A stretch of 64,000 nucleotides of DNA from CAWJTV01 sp963845695 (GCA_963845695.1 CAWJTQ010000017.1:372001-436000); one strand, 5' to 3'. Shown: positions 1-9,534, numbered from the stretch's first letter. Notes: generated from the sequence alone by a model not told the origin. A program made the numbers and translations.

Positions 1-863
1 CGAATGCTCAGCAGGGCGATCGAATACAACCGCCGCCCTCGAACGGCAACCAGTTCGTAGAGGAACATTCCCAGGATCCGCAGCGCCACCACGTATCCCA
101 TGTAGGTCAGGCTGATCCGCAAGCCGTAGATCAAACCATCGATCCAGGTGAATGGGCTCTCTGGGGGCGCTGAAAGATGAAATCCAGGAACTTGATTTGC
201 TGTAGGGATAGCCCGACCGCCAAGCCCAGTACCAGCGTGAGGTGAGCACCGACCAGGACAGCCACGTCGATCCCGTGTCCCAGCCGCCGGATCGTCCGCC
301 AGATCGCGACCTCCACCCAGACCGCGTAGAGGAGGAGGCACAACAGCGCCGATAAGGCCGTAAGCCCGACCGGCCCGATCTTGTAGGATGGAAGTTTCTC
401 CACCGACTCCAGTACGCGCAGCATGACCGTCAAAGGCGTCAGGATCAGTGCGGCCAGAAAAACATAGTCAACCCATCCCCCCTTTCCGATCACTCGTTCC
501 TTGACGCCGACCACCAACCAGGAGATGACCCAGGCGACCAGGCAGAGGAGGCTGACGGCTTTCAGCCAGGTGAGGAACCCACCCAGCAAGCCCTTGGCCG
601 TGTAGCCAGGATCGCCAGCGACATAAGTCCAAGCGAGAGCGGTCAACACCGTTTCAGAGACGGCCGGTGGTAGCGCCATCGCGGGCGCCGGATTGGCGGC
701 GCCGGCGGGCGTGGTGGGTCCGGCGGCCGCAGGAGGGCCTGCCGTCTTTGCGGCGGTTCCGGCCGCTGGGGCTTGCGCCGCGCGGCGCCTTCGCGGCCGG
801 ACCGATGGGCGCCGGATTGACCTGTGCCCAAAGCAAAGGAAGTGTCAGAAAAAAGACAGACAT
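1..863 (-). CDS. Membrane protein, probable ABC-transporter permease subunit (5' part, two frameshifts, runs off the left edge)
   Basis: The chain starts at the ATG at 863 with a hydrophobic leader (MSVFFLTLPLLWAQ) followed by an Ala/Pro-rich linker. It then gives several strongly hydrophobic segments in the 679-131 frame, for example around 'VSLLCLVAWVISWLVV' and 'YVFLAALILTPLTVMLRVL'. Three frames must be joined. One break lies near 780-790 in GC-rich sequence. The other lies at a five-base G run near 163-168, after which 'TWIDGLIYGLRISLTYMGYV' continues to base 1. The stop codon is outside the window. It lies downstream of an ABC ATPase on the same strand, which is the main reason to call it the membrane partner; no permease-specific motif was recognised. 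The frameshifts look like sequence errors because the encoded protein stays coherent on both sides. Confidence 0.5.
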
Positions 864-976
864 CGCCGAAGGTGCTCCTCGTCATGCGGATAAGATCAGC
901 ATCGGTGTCGGGTGAGCCGTCCCGGAGTAGGGATAAGAATGTGCCAATCGCGGCATGGGGCTGGCCTCGGTCCGAC

Positions 977-1318
977 TCACTGACTCTCGTCGAAATCCAG
1001 TGATGAAATCGCTCGATTCATCTCCCCGACCTTGCCCTCAAAAGGGCCTTCTAGGGGTGGAGAGGTGGGTCGTCGGGCGAGCGTGGTAGTCCGCCGTTCG
1101 GCCTGTAGGCTGATAGATTTAGTGACTGTGGACAATGCCGACGGATCGAGTCCGACGATCGGAACGACAGGCGATTGAACGAAGCCCAGATCCCTGGCTT
1201 CCAGCCCAGGGATTCCACCCTCGTACCGCGGGGTCGTCCGGGATGAGGCGGCGAGGCCTTTTGCGAGCCTCGCGACCTCCAGCAGCACGGTTCGGTGCCG
1301 CCGCCGGAACGAATCCAC
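977..1318 (-). CDS. Doubtful 113-aa ORF
   Basis: A GTG codon lies two bases after the stop of the ABC ATPase and opens a 113-codon frame rich in Arg, Ser and Pro. The spacing fits an operon, but the composition looks like a chance frame in high-GC DNA and no domain is recognisable. If it is not a gene, then 864-1320 is simply spacer between the two ABC subunits. Confidence 0.2.
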   Translation of the reverse strand: MDSFRRRHRTVLLEVARLAKGLAASSRTTPRYEGGIPGLEARDLGFVQSPVVPIVGLDPSALSTVTKSISLQAERRTTTLARRPTSPPLEGPFEGKVGEMNRAISSLDFDESQ

Positions 1319-1320
1319 GA

Positions 1321-2259
1321 TCAGGTCTTCATCGGTGTCGCCAATTGGTCCTGTGTCGGGACCGCCGACCGTCCCGCATCGTGAGCCACTTTCCGCCGAC
1401 CTGGGTGCAGTTCGCTCTCGTGCACGATCCGCAGGAAGAGCTCTTCCAGCGTCGTCGTGGGATGGTCGATCGAGATGTCCTCGCCGCCGTGTCGGTGGAG
1501 CACGTCGCGGACCTCGTCCATCGCCGAGGCGGACAGGTTACGCACCTTGATCTGGGTCACGTCCTGCACGGTCAGCAGGTCGGAGACCCGGCCAATCTCC
1601 TTGAGTTCACCGCGGTGGAGGATCGCGATCCGGTCGCAGATGTCCTGCATGTCCGCCAACAGGTGACCGGAAAGCACGATCGTCTTGCCCTGCTCGCGCA
1701 GGTCCCGGATCAATTGCTTGATCTCGGCGGTGCCGATCGGGTCCAGCCCGGAGGTCGGTTCGTCGAGAAGGATGAGCTCCGGGTTGTTGATCAGAGCCTG
1801 TGCCAGCCCGATCCGCCGCTGCATCCCCTTGGAATACTCGCGGAGCTGACGATGCTTGGCCGCAGTCAGGCCGACCATGTCGATCAACCGGCCCACGCGC
1901 TTATTTCGCTCGGATCTGGAGATCTTGAAGAGACGTCCATAAAACTGGAGCGTCTCTTCGGCGTTCAAGAACTTGTACAGATACGACTCCTCGGGCAGGT
2001 AGCCGATCCGCTCGTTCTTCGAGACGTTGGTCGTCGGCTCGTTGAAAATCAGGGCCTCCCCATCGGTCGCGAAGAGCAGACCCAGGAGCAGTTTGATCGT
2101 CGTCGTCTTCCCCGAACCATTGGGTCCGAGCAAGCCGAAGATCTCGCCCCGATAGACCTGAAGGTCGAGGGCCTTGAGGGCCTGAACCTTCGGGCGACCC
2201 CAGAAATCGCGGTAGACCTTGGTCAGGTTCCTCGTCTCGATGATGACTTCATGGCTCAT
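1321..2259 (-). CDS. ABC transporter ATP-binding protein
   Basis: This 312-aa protein is a complete ABC ATPase of the CcmA/drug-exporter type. It shows Walker A (GPNGSGKT, about residue 46), the Q-loop region, the signature 'YSKGMQRR', Walker B with D-loop (LILLDEPTSGLDP) and the H-loop (SGHLL). The C-terminal 80 residues after the nucleotide-binding domain resemble the extension of ABC-2-type exporters ('TTTLEELFLRIV'). It should hydrolyse ATP at the inner face of the membrane to power export with a membrane subunit, plausibly the broken gene at 1-863. The substrate cannot be told. The ATG at 2259 gives the normal family N-terminus (IIETRNLTKVYRDF). Confidence 0.95.
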   Translation of the reverse strand: MSHEVIIETRNLTKVYRDFWGRPKVQALKALDLQVYRGEIFGLLGPNGSGKTTTIKLLLGLLFATDGEALIFNEPTTNVSKNERIGYLPEESYLYKFLNAEETLQFYGRLFKISRSERNKRVGRLIDMVGLTAAKHRQLREYSKGMQRRIGLAQALINNPELILLDEPTSGLDPIGTAEIKQLIRDLREQGKTIVLSGHLLADMQDICDRIAILHRGELKEIGRVSDLLTVQDVTQIKVRNLSASAMDEVRDVLHRHGGEDISIDHPTTTLEELFLRIVHESELHPGRRKVAHDAGRSAVPTQDQLATPMKT

Positions 2260-3155
2260 TACGCAGGCGCCTTATGCTCATGATGGATGACGAAAGGGGA
2301 CAGTAGCGATAACTCCCCGCGACGATCGGCCGTAAGTTTCGGCCGCGCCTCGTGCGTTGAGCAGCGGAGAAGAGTCGAAGGAGCGAAAGAAACGTCGCAG
2401 GACAGAGATAACAGGAACAACAATATCGTCCGCCACCTCGCAACCAGATCGATCGTTGCGGACTTCGATGCTTGCGGACTCAACCGAGCCTCAGCGAGGG
2501 GCAGTTCTCCATCAGGTCCGCCAAATCCTGCGAACAGTCCCACGCTCAGTATCCCCCACGGAGGTGAGGGATCACGTTCGGGGTGCGAGGCTCCGTTCGA
2601 GCCGACTCTGAGACGAGACTCGAGCGGACCCTCGCCTTCCCTATGGGAATTCCACTTCGATCCTCCGCGGCGATGGGCTTAGCGCATGCTACGCTCGAAG
2701 GCCACGGAGGGTTCGGTCGATTTCGAGCGATTGGCTGGATCCCAACTCTTCGCCGGGACCGTGGGCTCGGGTCGCGATCCAGACTGCCCCAACCGCGAAC
2801 ATCCATGCTAAAGAACACCGGCACCTTTGACAAGCGGGAGGAAGATCGTGGGTAAAAGGTGAGTGACTTCGCGGGTGGATCATCGCCTCTCCGGTCGCTA
2901 TCCTCGAGTTCAAAAGAGTCGTCGCCCCCAGGACCTCCGCGCCATGGGTGCCTCTGGGGGGTACGAATTCCCGATTCCAGATCGGTGATTCCGGGGATCT
3001 GGAAACGGGAATCGCGACGGTCGAGTCGCCTTTTGGTCCCGCAGCACTCGCCAGAACAGACAGTGAACTCGTGTTAGCCACATGGCGGCGGATCGAGACG
3101 ACCAACGAACTGGTTCCATGCATCCGGATGATCAACCACCACGTGCAGTCCGGGG
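2260..3155. other. Intergenic region of about 900 bp without a supported gene
   Basis: Several short frames are open on both strands, but none has a ribosome binding site together with a plausible protein; all are Arg/Pro/Ser-rich shadows. The only structured element seen is the inverted repeat at 2967-3012. The divergent promoter for the ABC operon should lie near the left end. Confidence 0.6.
2967..3012. repeat. 17-bp inverted repeat (hairpin)
   Basis: The arms 2967-2983 and 2996-3012 are complementary at 16 of 17 positions around a 12-nt loop. No T-run follows, so it is not a classical intrinsic terminator; it could be a transcript-end hairpin or a palindromic repeat unit. Confidence 0.6.
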
Positions 3156-3677
3156 TCAGGGCGTCAGCCCGGAGGTTCCCGAGGCGATCGGGGCGGCCTG
3201 ACTGCGGCCGTTGAGCCGAGGAACGGTTGTAACGGGAGTGGTACCGTTCTCCGCTGCATAGGGAGAAACCGGCAAATCCGCCGGGCCGGGCGGTGCCCCT
3301 CCTGCCGGGTGCGCCCCACCACCGGCCGCGTACGGCAGATAGCGCTGGCCCCGGGTCTCGTACGGGTTGTAATAGGTCTGAAGGAACATTTGCTCGGGTG
3401 GCACGGCGAAATAGCGTGGGAAATAATACTCAGCGGTGCGATCGCCGCCCAGGGGCAGGTAAGGGCCGTAATCGTACCACCCGTAGCCATCGCGACTGTT
3501 GTTGGGGAAGCCCCAACCGTCGCCAGGACCCGGGGGCAAAATGTACCGAGGCTGCCTATGGTGTTTCGTCTGTTTCTTCTGGTACGGGTAGTAATAGGGG
3601 ACAGACTGAGGCGCATAACCCTGGCCGGTCGCGTGGATGGCCAGGCTCATGCTCAAGGCGACGAAGGCGGCCGTCAT
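3156..3677 (-). CDS. Hypothetical secreted Tyr/Pro-rich protein
   Basis: The start at 3677 is chosen because AGGAGG lies six bases upstream; an upstream extension to 3773 has no such site. The product has about 173 aa, with a signal peptide (MTAAFVALSMSLAIHATG) followed by a Tyr-, Pro- and Gly-rich chain such as 'YAPQSVPYYYPYQ'. The C-terminal third is Pro/Ala/Gly rich. No domain is recognised. The low complexity and export signal fit a small cell-surface or matrix protein. It stands alone between two intergenic regions. Confidence 0.75.
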   Translation of the reverse strand: MTAAFVALSMSLAIHATGQGYAPQSVPYYYPYQKKQTKHHRQPRYILPPGPGDGWGFPNNSRDGYGWYDYGPYLPLGGDRTAEYYFPRYFAVPPEQMFLQTYYNPYETRGQRYLPYAAGGGAHPAGGAPPGPADLPVSPYAAENGTTPVTTVPRLNGRSQAAPIASGTSGLTP

Positions 3678-3864
3678 CGTTATCCTCCTTGCCGGGCTCC
3701 CTGGTCGTTCGCGCGCGAGGCAATCGCGCCCTGACATTCGAACATCGCTTCGCTCGTGCGTACGATGCCCCACCAGCCTAGCACCTTCCCGGATCGCCGG
3801 TCGGTAAGTTGACTCGGATTCTCTTTTCGTCAGGCGGATTGGACGTTACGATCCATACTATTGG

Positions 3865-3990
3865 TCCTTGAGTTCTTATGTCCTTGAGTCCTTGGTAGCG
3901 CGCTTCGGGGCTCGACCGAGGACACATGGCACGAGCTCACGTACGCTGGGAAAACGCACGAAGAATTCAAGGCCTGAAGGACTTAAGGAC
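3865..3990. repeat. Degenerate 'CTTGAGTCC / GGACTCAAG' short repeats before trpG
   Basis: Copies of a roughly 9-bp unit occur at 3865-3875 and 3881-3895 (TCCTTGAGTTC, TCCTTGAGTCCTTGG) and in the opposite orientation at 3974-3990 (CTGAAGGACTTAAGGAC). The last one ends just before the trpG start. Matching units lie on the other side of the gene at 4567-4748. Confidence 0.6.
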
Positions 3991-3998
3991 GAAATGAC

Positions 3999-4586
3999 TT
4001 GATCCTCCTGGTTGATAACTACGACTCGTTTACCTATAACCTGGTCCAGCGTCTCGGCGAGATCGACCCCGGACTCGAGCTTCGGGTAGTCCGAAACGAT
4101 CAGGTCACGCTCGACGAGATCGAGGCATTCTCGCCCAGTCGGCTGATCATCTCCCCCGGACCCTGCACGCCGCGGGAGGCGGGGATTTCCAACGAGGTGG
4201 TTGCGCGGTTTGGCCCGAGAATCCCTTTGCTGGGCGTCTGCCTGGGCCACCAATGCATCGGACACACCCTCGGTGCCCGGGTCGTCCGGGCGGACAATAT
4301 CATGCATGGCAAGACCTCATGGATCCACCACGACGGCCGCGGGGTCTATCGGGGGCTCTCCAATCCGTTCGAGGCCACCCGCTATCACAGCCTGGTGATC
4401 CAGCCCGGGACACTGCCCCAGGACTTGGAGGTCGTTGCCTGGACCGACCAGGGCGAGATCATGGGTGTCCGACACCAGCGGTTTCCGATCGAGGGGGTCC
4501 AGTTCCACCCCGAAAGCTTCCTCACGCTCGAGGGCATCAAGCTGCTGAGGAACTTCCTGACAGGTCGTGAGTTCGTGAGTCCTTGA
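3999..4586 (+). CDS. trpG: Anthranilate / aminodeoxychorismate synthase glutaminase subunit
   Basis: This 195-aa class I glutamine amidotransferase releases ammonia from glutamine for anthranilate (tryptophan) or 4-amino-4-deoxychorismate (folate) synthesis together with a TrpE/PabB partner. It has the family start 'LLVDNYDSFTYNLVQ', the oxyanion motif SPGPCTP, the nucleophile motif GVCLGHQ (Cys near residue 80) and the catalytic His-Glu in 'VQFHPES'. Length is normal. The start used is TTG at 3999, since no ATG gives the conserved N-terminus. No trpE or pabB is adjacent, so a TrpG versus PabA role cannot be settled; many bacteria use one protein for both. Confidence 0.93.
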   Translation: MILLVDNYDSFTYNLVQRLGEIDPGLELRVVRNDQVTLDEIEAFSPSRLIISPGPCTPREAGISNEVVARFGPRIPLLGVCLGHQCIGHTLGARVVRADNIMHGKTSWIHHDGRGVYRGLSNPFEATRYHSLVIQPGTLPQDLEVVAWTDQGEIMGVRHQRFPIEGVQFHPESFLTLEGIKLLRNFLTGREFVSP

Positions 4587-4748
4587 GTTCTTGGTCTTCT
4601 CCCGCAGAGCTCCCCCACGAGTTGCGGCTTTCCGCCAGGAGTCCAGGAATTCAGCGACTGGTCCTCGGCAGGGCCATCAAGACCGAGGACGCGCGCCATA
4701 CGCCCAGGTACTCAAGGACTCAGGAACTGAAGGACCCGAGGACCGAGG
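4567..4748. repeat. Degenerate short repeats between trpG and moeA
   Basis: The unit seen before trpG recurs at 4567-4594 (GTGAGTTCGTGAGTCCTTGA...) across the end of trpG, and in the other orientation at 4710-4748 (ACTCAAGGACTCAGGAACTG...) directly before moeA. The repeat therefore brackets trpG in opposite orientations. Confidence 0.55.
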
Positions 4749-4753
4749 TCAAA

Positions 4754-5989
4754 ATGTTGACGGTCGAAGCGGCGCTGGAAGCTGTTCTCGAGCAAGCGCG
4801 GCGATTGCCCGCGAGGGCGGAGCCATTGGAAAGGGCGCTCCGGAGTGTCCTCGCCGAGGACGTCGTGGCCGATATCGACCTGCCTCCTTTCGACAAATCA
4901 CTGGTTGACGGCTACGCGATACGGACCGATGACCTGACCAGCGAGGATCGCCGATTCCGGATTGGAGAAATGATCACCGCTGGGCAAACGCCATCGCGAC
5001 CGCTCGGTCTGCGTGAGGCGGCCGTGATCATGACGGGTGCCCCCGTGCCACCGGGCTGCGACGCGGTCGTGATGCACGAGCGGACCCGATTGGAGGGAGA
5101 GAGTGTCTGGCTGGAAGAGCCCGAGGTCCACGCCGGCCAGAATATCCTGCCTCGCGGCCGGGAGATGTGCGCCGGCGACGTGGTCTTGACCGCCGGGACG
5201 ATCCTCAAGCCGGCGCACCTGGGGGTGCTGGCATCGGTCGGCCGGACGCCGGTCCGGGTGGTGCGGCCTCGGGTGGCCGTCGTTCCGACGGGCGATGAAC
5301 TGGTCGAACCGGATCAGACGCCCGGCCCGGGACAGATCCGCAATTCGAATACGATCATGTTGCGGGCCCTGGCGATCGAAGAGGGAGCGGAGGCCGAGTC
5401 GCTCCCTACCGCGCCGGACGAACCTGTCGAACTGCGGCGAATCCTCGCCCAGGGGCTCGACTCCGATGTCCTGATCATCACAGGTGGGGTCTCGGCCGGA
5501 CAGCGCGACCTGGTTCCCGGAGTCCTGGAGGATCTGGGCGTCAGGCGGGTCTTCCACAAGGTCCGTCTCAAGCCAGGCAAACCACTCTGGTTCGGGATTG
5601 GCGCGCCGCGGCCCGGTCTGCCGGGCCCTCTCGTATTCGGACTCCCGGGGAATCCGGTCAGCGGACTGGTCGGGTTCCTGCTCTTCATCAGGCCGGCTCT
5701 CGCCGTCCTGGCCAGCCGGCCGAGGCCCGCCTCGGGGACGCTCGAGGCCCGCCTGGCGAAGGGCTTCCGGCATCGCGGCGACCGGCCCACTTACCACCCG
5801 GTTCGCCTGGTGGCATCGGGCTTGGGCGACGGATCGCCCTGGACAACGCCGTTCGAGATCGAGACCCTCGCATGGGCCGGCTCGGCCGACCTGCGGACCG
5901 CCGCCGACGCCGCCGGATTCGCCGCATTCCCGGCGGGAGATCGAGATTACCAGCCGGGTGAAATTGTCGGTTTCCTTCCGGCTCGGTAA
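4754..5989 (+). CDS. moeA: Molybdopterin molybdenumtransferase
   Basis: This 411-aa protein inserts molybdate into adenylylated molybdopterin at the end of molybdenum cofactor synthesis. The MoeA N-terminal region is present (MLTVEAALEAVLEQA, 'PPFDKSLVDGYAIRTDD', 'IMTGAPVPPGCDAVV'). The central MoCF-binding domain carries 'VVPTGDELVEP', 'NSNTIMLRALA' and 'VLIITGGVSAGQRD', followed by 'KVRLKPGKPLWFG' and 'FGLPGNPVSGLVGF'. The C-terminal small domain is complete. The open frame reaches back to 4583, but the family N-terminus starts at the ATG at 4754, so the upstream part is the repeat-bearing spacer. No other moa/mob genes are nearby. Confidence 0.95.
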   Translation: MLTVEAALEAVLEQARRLPARAEPLERALRSVLAEDVVADIDLPPFDKSLVDGYAIRTDDLTSEDRRFRIGEMITAGQTPSRPLGLREAAVIMTGAPVPPGCDAVVMHERTRLEGESVWLEEPEVHAGQNILPRGREMCAGDVVLTAGTILKPAHLGVLASVGRTPVRVVRPRVAVVPTGDELVEPDQTPGPGQIRNSNTIMLRALAIEEGAEAESLPTAPDEPVELRRILAQGLDSDVLIITGGVSAGQRDLVPGVLEDLGVRRVFHKVRLKPGKPLWFGIGAPRPGLPGPLVFGLPGNPVSGLVGFLLFIRPALAVLASRPRPASGTLEARLAKGFRHRGDRPTYHPVRLVASGLGDGSPWTTPFEIETLAWAGSADLRTAADAAGFAAFPAGDRDYQPGEIVGFLPAR

Positions 5990-6003
5990 GCTGGATCGTG
6001 GGT

Positions 6004-6076
6004 GTACGGGTTGAGGCCGATCCGGGACGTTTTGTCCTTGGTGTAGGGTTCCTGGCGTACGGGTTGGAGCCGATCC
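6004..6076. repeat. Pair of 20-bp direct repeats after moeA
   Basis: The segments 6004-6023 and 6057-6076 read GTACGGGTTG(A/G)(G/A)GCCGATCC and differ at two adjacent positions. They lie 53 bp apart in the moeA-lnt spacer. Function unknown; another short repeat (CCAGGGACCAAGGACAAAGG) follows at about 6184-6204. Confidence 0.5.
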
Positions 6077-6214
6077 TGAACGCGTCTGTCCCCGCGCGGG
6101 AAGGCTTTCTGGAGTTCTCTCGGTCACCTCCTCAACAACCGGCCACGAACCACGAATGACCCACAATGGGCCGCGAACGAAGGTCCAGGGACCAAGGACA
6201 AAGGATCAACCACA

Positions 6215-7936
6215 ATGACTTCGGTTGCCACACCGGATCGGGAAACCCACTCCGTGGGGACCGCGGAGCCTGGGTCTCGATGGCTGCGCCACCGACTGGC
6301 GGCTGGAGTGGCCTCCGGACTTCTGCTCTGGACGGCATTTCCGCCGATGGAGTGGGCTCCCCTGGCGTGGGTCGCGCTGGCGCCTCTCTTCTGGCTGGCC
6401 ACGGTCAAGGGGTCGGCGCTCAAGACCTACGTTTCCGCCGGGGTGGGAGGATTGGTGTTCTGGATCCTGGCCGTGCCTTGGCTCCGGCTCATCGGACCGG
6501 GGGCGTGGATCGGTTGGGTCGTTCTGGCTCTGGTCTTTTCGTTATGGTGGCCACTGTTCCTGGCCCTGACCCGGTGGGCGCACGTTCGACTCCGGCTCCC
6601 GATCATCCAGGCCGCCCCGATCATCTGGGTCGCCGTTGAATACATGCGGGCCTACTTCTTGACCGGCTTTCCCTGGTATTATCTGGCTCACAGCCAGTAC
6701 CGGTATCTGTACGTGATTCAGATTTCCGACTTCGCCGGATCGCTCGGCGTCAGCCTCCTGATCGCGGTCGTCAACGCGTGGCTGGTCGAACTGGTGACCC
6801 TCCCCCTGCTCCGCGTCCGGGCCGGCAGCCAAGGCGGGACGAGCCTGACGGCGGCCCATCTCCTCCGGCTCTGGTCCATCACGATCCTCGTGGGAGCCAC
6901 GCTCGGCTACGGATCGTTCCGACTGACGACCGCCGAGTTCCGCGACGGGCCCAGAGTCGCACTCTTGCAGTCGAACCTCAAACAGGGACACAAGTTCCTG
7001 CGCGATCCCGACGAAGTCCGCTCAGGATTCATTCGACTGATTCAGAAAGCAACGTCGCGGGACGCCCACCCCGACTTGATCGTCTGGCCTGAGACATCCT
7101 ATCCCTTTGGCTTCATCATGGTTGACGAAGCCGTCGCGCCGGATGAGCTCGAGCAACAGGTCGCGTCGATCACCACCAAGCTCACGGTCAACTCGTGGCT
7201 CAGTAAGCGGACAGCCATCGTCGAAGACCTCCATGCCATCACGGATGAGATTGGTGTGCCCATGCTCGTTGGCTGCGGGGTCTACGATCATCAAAAAGAC
7301 GGACTCCACAAGTACAACTCGGCGATCCTTTTCGAGCCAATGGTCCGGGCCATTCGCATGTACCACAAGATGCACCTGGTCCCGTTCGGCGAGTTCATCC
7401 CGTACATCGATACGCTTCCCTGGCTGGCGTGGTTGACTCCCTATCGCGACAAGATCCCCAGCCTGAACTTCGGTCGGGAACCTGTGATTCTCCCACTCGG
7501 ACCCTATCGCTTCGCTGCCTCGATCTGCTTCGAGGACACCATTCCCCAGGTCATCAATCGCTTTTTCCAGGATGCGGACAAAGCTCACCAGCCCGACCTG
7601 CTCATCAACCTCTCGAATGACGGCTGGTATCCGAACTCCTCGGAGCTTGACATGCACCTGGCCATCGGCGTATTCCGGACCATCGAGCATCGTGTCCCCC
7701 TGGCACGGGCCGTCAACACGGGCCTCTCCGCCCTGGTTGACGGCAACGGCGAGATCCGCGCTGTCCTCCCCAAGAGCATCGAGGATGTGCTCACGACGAC
7801 TGTGCCTCTTGACGATCGGACGACGTATTATTCACGCTGGGGTGATTGGTTGGGCTTATCCTGCCTGGCCGTGACGATCGGGCTGGTCCCACTCGGTCTG
7901 GTGCGCAGGAAAAAGGGTGGGCGGTCGGACGAGTGA
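6215..7936 (+). CDS. lnt: Apolipoprotein N-acyltransferase
   Basis: This 573-aa inner-membrane enzyme would N-acylate the terminal Cys of lipoproteins. The first 230 residues hold several membrane segments. The periplasmic nitrilase-fold domain follows, with catalytic Glu in 'VWPETSYP' (about residue 294), Lys in 'YHKMHLVPFGEFIP' (about 383) and Cys in 'SICFEDT' (about 439). A C-terminal membrane segment closes the chain ('LGLSCLAVTIGLVPLGLV'). The protein is longer than the E. coli enzyme (512 aa) because of extra sequence between the Glu and Lys motifs. Lipoproteins are expected in this organism, and a lipobox protein lies at 13583-14725. Confidence 0.93.
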   Translation: MTSVATPDRETHSVGTAEPGSRWLRHRLAAGVASGLLLWTAFPPMEWAPLAWVALAPLFWLATVKGSALKTYVSAGVGGLVFWILAVPWLRLIGPGAWIGWVVLALVFSLWWPLFLALTRWAHVRLRLPIIQAAPIIWVAVEYMRAYFLTGFPWYYLAHSQYRYLYVIQISDFAGSLGVSLLIAVVNAWLVELVTLPLLRVRAGSQGGTSLTAAHLLRLWSITILVGATLGYGSFRLTTAEFRDGPRVALLQSNLKQGHKFLRDPDEVRSGFIRLIQKATSRDAHPDLIVWPETSYPFGFIMVDEAVAPDELEQQVASITTKLTVNSWLSKRTAIVEDLHAITDEIGVPMLVGCGVYDHQKDGLHKYNSAILFEPMVRAIRMYHKMHLVPFGEFIPYIDTLPWLAWLTPYRDKIPSLNFGREPVILPLGPYRFAASICFEDTIPQVINRFFQDADKAHQPDLLINLSNDGWYPNSSELDMHLAIGVFRTIEHRVPLARAVNTGLSALVDGNGEIRAVLPKSIEDVLTTTVPLDDRTTYYSRWGDWLGLSCLAVTIGLVPLGLVRRKKGGRSDE

Positions 7937-7969
7937 CGGGTCGGCCTGGCGCAACTGCGCGGTATGCTC

Positions 7970-7975
7970 TATAAT
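7970..7975 (+). promoter_or_regulatory. Possible -10 element (TATAAT) upstream of pyrC
   Basis: A perfect TATAAT lies 243 bp upstream of the pyrC start in the 280-bp lnt-pyrC gap. The hexamer at the usual distance upstream (TGGCGC) is a poor -35 match, so the call is weak. A transcript from here would have an unusually long leader of about 240 nt. Confidence 0.3.
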
Positions 7976-8217
7976 CCAACGAGAGGATCCGAGTCGCTGG
8001 TAAGCAGTTGGCGCGTATGCGGACTTGCGGACAGAAGGGCACCAGGTGATCCCGAGGGACGAGCCAGTCTTTCCACGATGAGCGCCGGACAGCGGACGGC
8101 CCGCTGAAAAAGAGCGTGAAGTTTGATGGGACTGCAAAACCGCGGAGCTGAGACGCGTCGAACGAAGCCGAGGAGTCCCGAGGTCGTAACGGGCGGCAGA
8201 GCCCAGGGAGACTTGCG

Positions 8218-9534
8218 TTGCCGACGATTCAAATCACCGGCGGGCGGCTGATCGACCCGATGCAGGGGCTCGACGAGATCGGCGATCTCTGGATCAGCCG
8301 CGGACGAATCCTGCCGATGGGTGGAGGGTTCGAGGAGGCCGAGATCGTGATCGATGCCCGGGGCATGATCGTTTGCCCAGGCTTGATCGACATTCACGTC
8401 CATCTCCGAGAGCCCGGCAACGAGGAGGACGAAACCATCGCGACCGGTGCCGCTGCGGCGCTGGCGGGTGGTGTGACCTCCGTGGCGTGCATGCCCAACA
8501 CCCAGCCCGCGATCGACACCCAGGCGGCGGCGGAATTCGTCGTCCTCCAGGCGCAGCGGGCCCGGCAAGCGAACGTTTTCCCGGTCGGGGCAGTCAGTAA
8601 AGCGCGCAAGGGCGAAGAACTGGCCGAGCTCGGCAAACTGGTCGCGGGCGGCGCTGTGGCCTTCACCGATGACGGGGCACCGGTGGCCTCCGCCGATCTG
8701 ATGCGCCGCGCCCTGGAATACTCCAAGATGTTCGACCGCGTGATCATGCAACATTGCCAGGTCCCCGAGCTGACTGTCGGTGGCGTCATGCATGAAGGGT
8801 TCGAGTCGATGCGATTAGGGCTCCCCGGCATGCCGGCGGCCGCCGAGGACATCATGGTCGCGCGCGACATCCGCCTGGCGGAGATCACGGGCGGCCGGCT
8901 CCACATCCAGCACATCTCGACCGCACGCTCGGTCGAGCTGGTCCGCGAGGGGAAACGCCGGGGCGTCCGCGTCACGGCCGAGGCCTGCCCGCACCATTTC
9001 ACTCTCACGGACGAGACGCTCCGGACGTTTGACTCCAACTTCAAGATGAATCCACCCCTTCGCACCTGGAGCGATGTGGAAGCGGTCATCGGCGGACTCA
9101 AGGACAATACCATCGAGTTCATCGCCACCGATCATGCGCCCCACGCCCGCGAGAAGAAGATGCGCGAGATCGACCAGGCCCCCTTTGGAATCATCGGCCT
9201 GGAGACCTTGATCCCGATCACGGCCCTGAGCCTCATCGAGCCGGGACACTTGACCTGGCCCGAGGCCCTGGCCAAGCTTACCGGCAATCCGGCGAACCTG
9301 TTGGGACTCACCGATAAGGGAACGCTCCGTGCCGGCGCGGACGCGGATATCGCCATCATCGACCCCGAGACCCGCTGGACGATCGATCCGTCGCAGTTTC
9401 GCTCCAAGAGCCGCAACACTCCCTTCGGAGGCTGGGAGGTCCGGCGCGCTGCGCACACAGTGATCGTCGGCGGCGAGGTCCGATTCACACGGGGCGGTAT
9501 CGTTCATCAAGCCGATGCGGCCTTGACGGTCTGA
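8218..9534 (+). CDS. pyrC: Dihydroorotase
   Basis: This 438-aa protein closes carbamoyl-aspartate to dihydroorotate in pyrimidine synthesis. It is a class I enzyme of the amidohydrolase fold. The metal-binding HxH is in 'DIHVHLREPG' (about residues 59-61). Further metal and substrate regions include 'MPNTQPAIDT', 'QHCQVPEL', 'HIQHIST', 'EACPHHFTL' and 'IATDHAPH'. The usual end of the family ('RSKSRNTPFGGWEV') is present. The start is TTG at 8218, giving 'PTIQITGGRLIDP'; no ATG lies closer to the conserved N-terminus. No other pyr gene is adjacent. Confidence 0.95.
   Translation: MPTIQITGGRLIDPMQGLDEIGDLWISRGRILPMGGGFEEAEIVIDARGMIVCPGLIDIHVHLREPGNEEDETIATGAAAALAGGVTSVACMPNTQPAIDTQAAAEFVVLQAQRARQANVFPVGAVSKARKGEELAELGKLVAGGAVAFTDDGAPVASADLMRRALEYSKMFDRVIMQHCQVPELTVGGVMHEGFESMRLGLPGMPAAAEDIMVARDIRLAEITGGRLHIQHISTARSVELVREGKRRGVRVTAEACPHHFTLTDETLRTFDSNFKMNPPLRTWSDVEAVIGGLKDNTIEFIATDHAPHAREKKMREIDQAPFGIIGLETLIPITALSLIEPGHLTWPEALAKLTGNPANLLGLTDKGTLRAGADADIAIIDPETRWTIDPSQFRSKSRNTPFGGWEVRRAAHTVIVGGEVRFTRGGIVHQADAALTV

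Noticed and set aside
977..1318. Third gene of the ABC operon
   Set aside because: Kept only as a very low-confidence feature; position fits an operon but the Arg/Pro/Ser-rich product looks non-coding.
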